41,843 nt of DNA from a virus, in the IMG/VR virus record IMGVR_UViG_3300032085_000688, positions 1-41,843 of that record; one strand, 5' to 3'. Positions 34,817-41,843 of this stretch are shown here, one piece after another; position 1 is the first letter of the stretch, and each line of letters opens with the position of its first letter. The position numbers were made by a program, and so were the translations under genes. The notes under the pieces are model-generated. The model was given only the letters and a program-made list of their open reading frames with translations, did not search any database and had not been told where the DNA came from.

Positions 34817-36528
34817 TTAAATTTACAAAGATTCGATGGAAGAACTTTCTTTCAACGGGAAATGCATTCACAGAAGTTGATTTGTGTCGTCACGGTCTTA
34901 CCCTTATAACGGGAGAGAACGGTGCTGGTAAGTCTACGATTCTGGATGCATTGACATACTCTTTGTTTGGTAAATCATTTCGTGGTATCACCGTTTCTAC
35001 ACTTGTGAATAGTATTAATGAAAAGGACTCTGTGGTTGAGATAGAATTTTCTATTGGTCCTAAGTCATATCTTGTTCGTCGAGGACAGAAACCAAAAGTG
35101 TTCGACATCTATGTTGACGGAGAGTTGCTACCACAAGAGGCTAAAGCAAAAGACTATCAGAGAATCCTAGAGGAACAGATTCTTAAAATGTCTTACAAGT
35201 CCTTCTGTCAGATTGTTGTTTTGGGATCATCAAACTATGTTCCCTTCATGCAGTTGTCTGCGACAGATAGAAGAGACATCGTTGAAAACTTGTTGGATAT
35301 TAATATATTTACCATCATGAACATCATGGTGAAGGGTAAGGTTTCTGCTGTTCGTGAGATTATTAAGGACAAAGAAAATAGTATCGATATGCTAAAGACA
35401 AAGATCGAAACTAAAAAAGAATATATTGATAAGATCAAAGACCAAGCAAAAAGTAATCTCGATAGTATCGATGACGAGATTGATCAAAAGAAACAAGAAA
35501 TAGAGGACGCAAAAAATAGGATAAAAGATCTAGAGGACAAGCACCTAGATCTGATTGGTGAGTTGGTTGATCATGACGTAAATAAAAATAGTTTGTCCGA
35601 CCTGTCACTCGAAAGACGAGAGATAAACTCTAAACTCTCCGATATCAAAAAGGATATGGACTTCTTTTCACAGAACGATCAATGTCCAGTGTGCCGACAA
35701 GATATAGGCGTTGATCATAAGTGTCAGATTGTTACAAACCAAAAAACAAAACAGTCTGAACACGAAGACAATCTACAAAAGTTGATAGTGAAGATGGACG
35801 AAACAAAAAAGAGGCTAGATGATCAGGATGAAATACAACAAACGATCAATCAAATCTTGGGTGAGAAACAATACGAACAGGCGAAGATAGATTCTTGTCA
35901 AACATACATCGATGGGATGCTCAAGAGAAAACAGCAAAACCAGAGTCAAGAGAACACACTTGATGATGATATTGTAGAAATGAAGAAGTTGATTCATGAG
36001 GGTATGGAACAAACAAAAGAAAAAGAAAGATTTATTGTTGATGAAAATCATCTTGAGATTATTCAAAGTCTGCTAAAAGATACAGGCATCAAAGCAAGAA
36101 TTATTAAACAGTATCTCCCTGTCATGAATAATTTAATCAATAAGTATTTGAAGGCGATGGACTTCTTTTGCAAGTTTACACTCGATGAAAACTTTAATGA
36201 AGAAATCAAAAGCAGATACCGTGATGACTTCTCATACTACAATCTAAGTGAGGGTGAAAGACTTCGTATTGATCTTGCTCTTCTGTTTGCATGGAGAGAA
36301 GTTGCTAAACTGAAAAACAGCGTAAGTTGTAACTTGTTGATTCTCGATGAGGTTTTTGATTCAAGTCTCGATGCAGCGGGAACCGAAGAGTTTATGAAAC
36401 TACTTAAGACATTCACTAGCGGTAATTCAAATATCTTTGTGATTAGTCACAAGACGGATCATCTTGCTGATAAGTTCCACAACCACTTTGTGTTTATGAA
36501 AAAGAACAACTTTAGTAGGATCAAGTAA
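34813..36528 (+). CDS. 46: Recombination nuclease subunit gp46 (Rad50/SbcC-like ATPase)
   Basis: A 571-residue SMC-like ATPase; T4 gp46 has 560. Walker A GENGAGKST (34-42), zinc hook CPVC (291-294) between two coiled coils (about 180-285 and 310-410), ABC signature NLSEGERLRIDLAL (477-490) and Walker B LLILDE (508-513). With gp47 it resects broken DNA for recombination-dependent replication. All key residues are present. The ATG overlaps the previous stop. Confidence 0.95.
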   Translation: MIKFTKIRWKNFLSTGNAFTEVDLCRHGLTLITGENGAGKSTILDALTYSLFGKSFRGITVSTLVNSINEKDSVVEIEFSIGPKSYLVRRGQKPKVFDIYVDGELLPQEAKAKDYQRILEEQILKMSYKSFCQIVVLGSSNYVPFMQLSATDRRDIVENLLDINIFTIMNIMVKGKVSAVREIIKDKENSIDMLKTKIETKKEYIDKIKDQAKSNLDSIDDEIDQKKQEIEDAKNRIKDLEDKHLDLIGELVDHDVNKNSLSDLSLERREINSKLSDIKKDMDFFSQNDQCPVCRQDIGVDHKCQIVTNQKTKQSEHEDNLQKLIVKMDETKKRLDDQDEIQQTINQILGEKQYEQAKIDSCQTYIDGMLKRKQQNQSQENTLDDDIVEMKKLIHEGMEQTKEKERFIVDENHLEIIQSLLKDTGIKARIIKQYLPVMNNLINKYLKAMDFFCKFTLDENFNEEIKSRYRDDFSYYNLSEGERLRIDLALLFAWREVAKLKNSVSCNLLILDEVFDSSLDAAGTEEFMKLLKTFTSGNSNIFVISHKTDHLADKFHNHFVFMKKNNFSRIK

Positions 36529-38114
36529 TGTATGAGAAAAACACTAGTCTCATAGACTCTGATATTAACTGTAAGTTCGAGGACTTACTGTGCATGACTC
36601 CAGATGAGTTTCGATCTTGGGTTTCAAAGATGAGAAAACTTGTGATTGATATTTGGGATGAGCAAAACGTCCCACCGAGACAAGGAAAAACTGAAGATGA
36701 AATCATAGATCAGTTTAATAAAATGATCTCATATCCCATACACGAGTTCACACACTCTGACGAATTGTCTGACATCCCTGATGATGTCATTGTCAATAAA
36801 AGTAGATTAGGTGCAGAGGCAGATCAGTGGTTTGCGAACATGTATAAAACTAGAATCAATTACACAGAAAGAGATAATGGTTATTCAATCTATGATCTTT
36901 TTGCGTTGGATAGATTTGAGGAGAAAATGTTTAAGGGATGCATGAGACACTTTCGCAGAGACTCCATGTATCTACACGCTCTCACCTGTTTCAAAAATAA
37001 TGTGAAACCAGCGTTAGTCTCAGTTGATGACGGTATCACATTCGTCAATACTTTCTACGATAACCAGAGCATCATCTTCAATGGTTACAACTTTTTTCTA
37101 GAACAGGTTGCAATCAAAGAAGGGATGAATACTGGGTATAATCAAGTAGACCAGTCAAACACACTTTCTTTAACGAAAGATCAAGTTTTAGAATTACAAA
37201 GAAATGGAAGATTAGAGTATCGTCATTACTCTACATTTGATATAGATAATATGCCTGATGATAAGGTGTATAACGTTCGCATATACAAAGAGGGAAACAG
37301 AGTGTTTCCAAAAGGATTTGCAGCGTTTCGTATTGGTTATATTCAACCAGCAGTTAACTTCCCACCCATGACAGCGAAGTATCTATATGAAAGGTTTACA
37401 GATGATATCAAAGATCAGGACGTTATTAAAATTTATGACCCGTCCGCTGGTTGGGGAGGTAGGATTCTTGGAGCGATGTCCGTTCGTGATGACAGAAGTA
37501 TTCATTACATCGGCACTGACCCTAACGTTGATAACTTTTCTCCAGACAGCACCAACAGATACTCCGATATCGCTGAGTTCTACAACACCAAAACCAATAG
37601 AGGAAACACATTTTTTTGCGGACCTGTTAACACTTATGAAATCTATTGTTTGGGGTCAGAGGTAATCCAACACGATTTGGGGTTTCAGAAACATAAAGGT
37701 GATATAGATCTTATTTTTACATCCCCACCCTACTTTAATCGTGAAGCATACAGCGAAAACGAAAACCAAAGTTACAAAAAGTTTGGTTCATCATATGAAT
37801 CGTGGAGAGATGGTTTTCTTCGTCCGACCTTAGAAACAGCGGTGACTTGGTTAAAGCCTAACCGTTACTTATTGTGGAACATCGCTGATGTTAAGGTTGG
37901 AGAAAAATATCTGCCTTTAGAAAAAGATAGTATTGATATACTTGAATCTATGGGTGTCGAGTATAAATATACTTTGAAGATGGCACTCGAAGGAATGCCT
38001 GGTCAAAATAGGTTGGACGAAAATGGAAAACCTAAGTGTAAAAACTATTGCAAAATAAATGGAACGTATGTAAAATATGAACCAGTTCTCGTTTTTAAGA
38101 AAGGTTGTTTATGA
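36528..38114 (+). CDS. DNA methyltransferase (adenine-N6 or cytosine-N4)
   Basis: A 528-residue protein. The C-terminal half is a Rossmann methyltransferase: motif I IYDPSAGWGGRILGAM (302-317) binds S-adenosylmethionine, YIGTDPN (327-333) is the acidic strand-2 end, and TSPPYF (398-403) is the catalytic motif IV of amino-methyltransferases. SPPY is more common in N4-cytosine enzymes, but N6-adenine activity cannot be excluded. The first 290 residues are an unassigned, largely helical N-terminal part that may recognise DNA. No restriction partner is adjacent, so it is probably an orphan enzyme for modifying phage DNA or escaping host restriction. It starts one base inside gp46's stop. Confidence 0.85.
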   Translation: MYEKNTSLIDSDINCKFEDLLCMTPDEFRSWVSKMRKLVIDIWDEQNVPPRQGKTEDEIIDQFNKMISYPIHEFTHSDELSDIPDDVIVNKSRLGAEADQWFANMYKTRINYTERDNGYSIYDLFALDRFEEKMFKGCMRHFRRDSMYLHALTCFKNNVKPALVSVDDGITFVNTFYDNQSIIFNGYNFFLEQVAIKEGMNTGYNQVDQSNTLSLTKDQVLELQRNGRLEYRHYSTFDIDNMPDDKVYNVRIYKEGNRVFPKGFAAFRIGYIQPAVNFPPMTAKYLYERFTDDIKDQDVIKIYDPSAGWGGRILGAMSVRDDRSIHYIGTDPNVDNFSPDSTNRYSDIAEFYNTKTNRGNTFFCGPVNTYEIYCLGSEVIQHDLGFQKHKGDIDLIFTSPPYFNREAYSENENQSYKKFGSSYESWRDGFLRPTLETAVTWLKPNRYLLWNIADVKVGEKYLPLEKDSIDILESMGVEYKYTLKMALEGMPGQNRLDENGKPKCKNYCKINGTYVKYEPVLVFKKGCL

Positions 38115-39205
38115 GACAAGTAAAATTAGAGTATGTTTGGTTGGACGGTTGTGAACCAGTGGGTATTCGCTCCAAAACTCGGAACGTAAATATTCCCTCA
38201 GAAAATCCGCAGATTCCACCGACTATCGATAACATCATTGAACATGCACCTGAGTGGTCTTATGATGGATCAAGCACCAATCAAGCGGTGACTGAAAATA
38301 GCGATCTTTCTCTGAAACCTGTGAAGGTTTTTAAGAATCCATTCGTTCCTCCTCAGTCACCCATTCCATCATTCATTGTATTGTGTGAAGTTTATGATAT
38401 GGATGGTAACCCTCACGCAACAAACAATCGTGCAATTTTACGAGACGCTTTTTCGAATAACAAAGAATCTGATAAGACAATTTTCTCAGTTGAGCAGGAA
38501 TATGTCTTATGGAATCCAAAAGAAAACTGGCCTGCTGAGTGGGGTGAGCATGGTGAATATCCAGCACCTCAAGGAGATTATTATTGCGGTGTTGGTGGTG
38601 ACTTAACTCCATTACGTTTCGTGGTAGAGCAACATGCTCAAGCGTGTTCACAAATTGGTCTTTTTTACGAAGGAAACAATGCTGAGGTAATGAAGTCTCA
38701 ATGGGAATATCAATTAGGTCCAATGGATGCGATTGATGCTGCTGACAGTCTTTGGATATCACGTTATATCTTACAGCGTGTTGCAGAGAGTCGAGGGATC
38801 GGTATCAACTATGATCCTAAGCCTGTCGAAGGAGATTGGAACGGATCGGGGGCGCACATTAACTTTTCAACACATTCTATGAGATCTGGTGATATGGATC
38901 TCATGAACACGATCTGCGAAAAATTAGCAGACGGTCATGGTGAACTCATGTCAAGCAGTGATTATGGTGTGGGTAATGAACGTAGATTGACAGGAAAGCA
39001 TGAAACATCTTCCATTGAAGACTTCTCATATGGAGTCAGTGATAGGTCTGCATCAATTCGTATTCCACCCGTCACAGTGAAAAATGACGGTGCAGGTTAC
39101 TTGGAAGATCGTAGACCAGCAGCAAATATGGACCCATATCTTGCTTACGCTGCAATTCTGAACACCATTAAGGTAGAGGAAAATGCCGAAGTTACTACCG
39201 CTTAA
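38111..39205 (+). CDS. Type II glutamine synthetase (GSII)
   Basis: A 364-residue enzyme making glutamine from glutamate, ammonia and ATP. The start at 38111 (MRQVKLEYVWLDG) forms an ATGA overlap with the methyltransferase. Family hallmarks in order: EYVWLDG (7-13), RSKTR (20-24), WSYDGSSTNQA (49-59), VLCEV (90-94), EQEY (128-131), PQGDYYCGVG (153-162), NAEVM (190-194), QWEYQLGP (197-204), DPKP (235-238), GDWNGSGAHINFST (241-254), RRLTGKHET (291-299), SIRIP (315-319) and YLEDRRPAANMDPY (330-343). The expected metal, ATP and glutamate ligands (E128, E130, E192, E199, H249, R317, E332, R334) all seem present, and the length fits complete GSII. It is most likely an auxiliary metabolic gene. Confidence 0.93.
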   Translation: MRQVKLEYVWLDGCEPVGIRSKTRNVNIPSENPQIPPTIDNIIEHAPEWSYDGSSTNQAVTENSDLSLKPVKVFKNPFVPPQSPIPSFIVLCEVYDMDGNPHATNNRAILRDAFSNNKESDKTIFSVEQEYVLWNPKENWPAEWGEHGEYPAPQGDYYCGVGGDLTPLRFVVEQHAQACSQIGLFYEGNNAEVMKSQWEYQLGPMDAIDAADSLWISRYILQRVAESRGIGINYDPKPVEGDWNGSGAHINFSTHSMRSGDMDLMNTICEKLADGHGELMSSSDYGVGNERRLTGKHETSSIEDFSYGVSDRSASIRIPPVTVKNDGAGYLEDRRPAANMDPYLAYAAILNTIKVEENAEVTTA

Positions 39206-39524
39206 GTATAAGAATATGAAGTCGGAGTCATATGAGACTTATCTAACACAGTCGTTAGAAAGTCTCGACTCCAACTTCGTTGTTAAAGTTTACAAAACAG
39301 CAGGAGATCATGATAAATGGTCATCCTTCTTAAAAGGAACAGATCTTAGAATTCAACTACGTTGGAAGAAAGATGTTATCGACGAATTTATTGTAGATAA
39401 GAAGTTTTGGTACATGTCTAACCGTGAGAGAGAAGATCGTATGCACATGAGAGATCATGCTCACATACATATTGATGAGATTTATAGAGTTTATAAACTT
39501 ACGAACGATAAGAAGAAAAAGTAA
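39183..39524 (+). CDS. Small hypothetical protein
   Basis: A 113-residue protein. The ATG at 39183 lies 23 bases inside the glutamine synthetase gene and follows AGAGGA closely; an alternative ATG is at 39216. It is rich in Lys, Asp and aromatic residues (WSSFLKGTDLRIQLRWKK, then KKFWYMSNRERED) and has a His/Met stretch RMHMRDHAHIHIDEIY. No membrane segment or known motif. It is part of the overlapping operon. Function not recognised. Confidence 0.65.
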   Translation: MPKLLPLKYKNMKSESYETYLTQSLESLDSNFVVKVYKTAGDHDKWSSFLKGTDLRIQLRWKKDVIDEFIVDKKFWYMSNREREDRMHMRDHAHIHIDEIYRVYKLTNDKKKK

Positions 39525-40048
39525 TGGTTTACGACATATCACAACTTTTAACTTACGCTTGGGGTGGTGGTGGATGGCAGTCTGCTTACTCCAAAATGGT
39601 TGCGGTACAAGTAGGCGCTGTTAGAGATTCTGCAACTGCGAAACAATTTATTGAAAACTACATCATACCAGAAGGATTCAATAAATTTGAGGCGATTCAG
39701 ATTTATAATCTGATGAGTCAATTACATCAGAGACAGAGAGTGCAGTCTAATAGAACTTCGTTATACAGAAATAGATCAGTATTAAGAAGGGATAGAAGAG
39801 GCAGAAGAAGATTTACTCAAGAGGTAAATAACAGAGATCGCTTCAACGTTGTTGGAGATTTTAAAATGTTTGACGAATCTGGACAATATACTATCTATTC
39901 ACTTGGTGATGTGGTATACTATGAGGGTAATAGTTACATCGCAACAGGTAGAGTTTCAGGATATGTGCCTGAATCTACTCATCCAAACAATAAATGGAAA
40001 CCTGTTGACAACCCAAATAAAACCATCGATGGTGGTGATACTTTCTGA
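39524..40048 (+). CDS. Unknown protein with basic linker and carbohydrate-binding-like C-terminus
   Basis: A 174-residue protein, ATG overlapping the previous stop by one base. Residues about 1-70 are helical with a GGGG near 15-18. Residues about 80-105 are very basic (YRNRSVLRRDRRGRRRF). The last 60 residues contain YSLGDVVYYEGNSYIATGRV, then HPNNKWKPV, a layout like the small CBM5/12-type chitin-binding fold (aromatic, G-D-x-V-x-Y, Y-x-A, W-x-x-V). That domain is usually found in secreted or virion proteins, so its place in the replication operon is odd. Function is not established. Confidence 0.65.
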   Translation: MVYDISQLLTYAWGGGGWQSAYSKMVAVQVGAVRDSATAKQFIENYIIPEGFNKFEAIQIYNLMSQLHQRQRVQSNRTSLYRNRSVLRRDRRGRRRFTQEVNNRDRFNVVGDFKMFDESGQYTIYSLGDVVYYEGNSYIATGRVSGYVPESTHPNNKWKPVDNPNKTIDGGDTF

Positions 40049-40898
40049 AAGAGGCAACAAAATTATTCTTCTTGATAATAGTCAAGTTCTCATCGCAAAC
40101 ATTTTTTCTGTAGCAAAACAAGAGCAAAAAATTGATGAGAACTTTATACGTCACCTTGTGCTAAACACATACCGCATGGTTAAGACTAAGTTTGGTGACA
40201 CTTATGGTGATCTAGTAATTTGTGATGATACCTCAAACTGCTGGAGAAAAGATTGCTTTGAATACTACAAGGCGAATCGCAAAAAGAATCAAGATAAATC
40301 TGCAATCGATTGGTCTGATGTCTTTGGTGTCATGAATATCATTCGAAATGAGGTTAGAGAAACTTTTCCCTACAAATGTCTCTCTGTCGATAGAGTTGAG
40401 GCAGATGATATTATTGCAGTCCTATCACGCAAATATCATACGAGCGAAAAGATTCTCATCGTTTCAAACGATAAAGACTTCCAACAACTCCAAAGATATA
40501 ACAACGTCGAACAGTATAGTTTGATGAAGAAACAATTTCTAGTTTGTGATGACCCTCAACGTTTTTTGATGGAACACATTATCAAAGGCGACTCGTCAGA
40601 TGGTATTCCAAATGTTCTCTCAGATGATGATACTTTTATGATCGATGGTAAAAGACAAAAGCCTTGTAGCAAAAAAAGAGTTGAAGAAGTAATCGATGAT
40701 CCGTATAATGATGCGTGGAAAGTTAACTTCGAAAGAAACCAAACGATGATTGATATGACTAAGATTCCAGATGAATATGAATCATTGATTTTAGAGGAGT
40801 TTGAGAAGGACATGATTGTTAATGATCGTTCCAAACTCCTAGACTACTTTATTAAAAACAAGTTGAAAAACTTGATGTCCAGCATAGGAGATTTTTAA
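40029..40898 (+). CDS. rnh: RNase H-type 5' nuclease (T4 Rnh-like)
   Basis: A 289-residue FEN-type nuclease that removes RNA primers from lagging-strand fragments; T4 RNase H has 305. I place the start at ATG 40029, overlapping the previous gene by 20 bases, because protein similarity begins with IILLDNSQ; there is no strong ribosome site, so 40032 or 40035 (GTG) remain possible. Catalytic acidic motifs: LLDNS (Asp16), VICDD (66-67), EADDII (124-129), SNDKDF (Asp148, Asp150) and GDSSDGIP (Asp188, Asp191). All are intact. Confidence 0.88.
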   Translation: MVVILSERGNKIILLDNSQVLIANIFSVAKQEQKIDENFIRHLVLNTYRMVKTKFGDTYGDLVICDDTSNCWRKDCFEYYKANRKKNQDKSAIDWSDVFGVMNIIRNEVRETFPYKCLSVDRVEADDIIAVLSRKYHTSEKILIVSNDKDFQQLQRYNNVEQYSLMKKQFLVCDDPQRFLMEHIIKGDSSDGIPNVLSDDDTFMIDGKRQKPCSKKRVEEVIDDPYNDAWKVNFERNQTMIDMTKIPDEYESLILEEFEKDMIVNDRSKLLDYFIKNKLKNLMSSIGDF

Positions 40899-40902
40899 CA
40901 AC

Positions 40903-41070
40903 ATGTCTAAGAATGACAAAGAGGAAAAAGCACAAAAAGAGTTTAAAACTAAGTCGAAAAAAAGAAAACAAAAAAGATCTAGTCGTCACAACTCTCGTAA
41001 AATTATGAAAGATTTGAAACAAGGTTATTTCGATCCAGAAGATTTCACGGATCGAATGGAAGGTGTATAA
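40903..41070 (+). CDS. Small basic protein, unknown function
   Basis: A 55-residue protein. Its ATG follows the rnh stop after 4 bases, and its TAA shares a base with the gp45 ATG. Residues 4-25 are mainly Lys, Glu, Arg and Gln; the end reads KIMKDLKQGYFDPEDFTDRM. The tight coupling on both sides and the sensible composition support a real gene. It could bind nucleic acid or contact the clamp, but I do not recognise it. Confidence 0.65.
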   Translation: MSKNDKEEKAQKEFKTKSKKRKQKRSSRHNSRKIMKDLKQGYFDPEDFTDRMEGV

Positions 41071-41756
41071 TGAGTAAAACAAAACTGTCCAAAGAAACAC
41101 TCGCTATTCTCAAAAACTATTCTCAGATCAACTCTAATCTGTTGGTCAAAGAAGGTAACGTGATCAATACGATTTCTCCTGCAAAGAATATTGTTTCGGA
41201 ATCTGTCGTTACTGAAAACTTCGAGGTAGAGTTTGGTATCTGGGACTTAAGTAAACTTCTAGGAACAATTAGTTTGTTCGAAGATCCAGAATTTGAGTTT
41301 GGTGAAAAATCCATGATCATTTCTGGAAGAGGTGGTGGTAAAGTTTCTTACTACTATTCAGAACCAAGACTTCTCACCACCCTCACTCGTGAGGTCAAGA
41401 TGCCTGAACCAGTGATTAGTTTCAAACTCACGGAGAGTGTGTTCGAATCAGTTCAAAGGTCTGCATCTGTTCTTCAACTTCCAGACCTTTGTATCAAGTC
41501 GAGTGACGAAGGAACAATTGAACTCGTCGCACTTGATAAGAAGACTCCCACCACAAACAGTTACACGGTCGAGGTCGGGACTAATCCTAAACCAGGCTCT
41601 ACTTTTTCTTTCTATCTCAAGAATGAAAACTTGAAACTTCTGTCAGGTGATTATACTGTGGATGTATGCTCCCAAACTGTAACACGGTTTACACACACGG
41701 AGCAGGACACTAAGTATTATATTGCACAGGAAAGTGACTCATCATATCATGACTAA
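41070..41756 (+). CDS. 45: Sliding clamp gp45
   Basis: A 228-residue clamp; T4 gp45 has exactly this length. It forms a ring tethering the polymerase and is also the coactivator of late transcription with gp55. Recognisable parts: ETLAILKNYSQINSNLLVKEGN at the start, FGIWDLSKLLGTISLFEDPEFEF in the middle, and SFYLKNENLKLLSGDYTVDVC near the end. It overlaps gp44 by 8 bases. Confidence 0.95.
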   Translation: MSKTKLSKETLAILKNYSQINSNLLVKEGNVINTISPAKNIVSESVVTENFEVEFGIWDLSKLLGTISLFEDPEFEFGEKSMIISGRGGGKVSYYYSEPRLLTTLTREVKMPEPVISFKLTESVFESVQRSASVLQLPDLCIKSSDEGTIELVALDKKTPTTNSYTVEVGTNPKPGSTFSFYLKNENLKLLSGDYTVDVCSQTVTRFTHTEQDTKYYIAQESDSSYHD

Positions 41757-41843
41757 TCAAGAAACTTATTTGTGGGTAGAGAAGTATCGACCCCAAACTG
41801 TTGATGAATGTATTCTCCCTGAGAACATCAAAGATACATTCAA
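41749..41843 (+). CDS. 44: Clamp loader subunit gp44 (3' partial)
   Basis: Only the first 31 residues are in the window, but TYLWVEKYRPQTVDECILPE is the highly characteristic N-terminus of T4-like gp44, the AAA+ ATPase that loads gp45 onto DNA. The ATG lies 8 bases inside gp45, the expected order and coupling. Confidence 0.9.
   Translation, partial: MTNQETYLWVEKYRPQTVDECILPENIKDTF

Noticed and set aside
36528-38114. Complete restriction-modification system
   Set aside because: Neighbours are gp46 and glutamine synthetase; no endonuclease candidate adjoins the methyltransferase.
38111-39205. Host DNA contamination or chimeric assembly at the glutamine synthetase
   Set aside because: Overlapping ATGA junction upstream, 23-base overlap downstream, same strand and similar AT-rich codon use argue that it belongs to the phage; read coverage would settle it.
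39849-40028. N-terminal extension of the RNase H gene
   Set aside because: The first 60 codons are out of frame within the preceding gene and do not look like a 5' nuclease; similarity starts after 40029.

Overview
This window is part of a T4-like (tevenvirus-type) myovirus genome. All genes I can support lie on the + strand, packed with short gaps or 1-23 base overlaps. From 14777 onward the order is gp13-gp14-gp15-gp16-gp17-gp18-gp19-gp20-prohead core-gp21-gp22-gp23-(two inserted genes)-gp3-like-uvsY-uvsW-orf-gp55-gp47-orf-gp46-methyltransferase-glutamine synthetase-orfs-rnh-orf-gp45-gp44. From memory this is closest to the order in marine T4-like phages such as cyanophages. No cyanophage photosynthesis genes, tRNAs or integrase are visible, and both window edges cut through genes.

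Region 1 (1-14247) holds five very large genes where tail-fibre or other accessory structural genes would be expected. Four encode cysteine-rich proteins built from repeats (a GACC-type module and a separate ~70-residue module). One has a collagen-like N-terminus, two end in the same Pro-rich then Gly/Tyr-rich tail, and the fifth is a leucine-rich-repeat protein with a fibronectin-III-like stretch. The four whose N-termini are visible lack signal peptides, so they are more likely virion or adhesion proteins than secreted ones. Region 2 (14256-27597) is the neck, packaging, tail and head module, with several TATAAATA-like late promoters and a strong terminator after gp23. Region 3 (27682-29407) carries two genes with signal peptides. 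One ends in a dockerin-like calcium loop and the other in a PEP-CTERM-like sorting tail. Region 4 (29411-41843) is the recombination, late-transcription and replication module, with two sigma70-like promoters.

The most interesting points: (a) the GACC repeats, dockerin-like end and PEP-CTERM-like tail all resemble secreted proteins of Planctomycetes, notably Phycisphaerae, suggesting that this T4-like phage infects a planctomycete; (b) an apparently intact type II glutamine synthetase is translationally embedded in the replication operon next to a DNA methyltransferase; (c) the cysteine-rich cassette may be an unusual host-recognition apparatus.

Family assignments rest on motif recognition and gene order, without database searches. 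Core T4-like calls are strong. The host assignment and the roles of the cysteine-rich proteins are inference.
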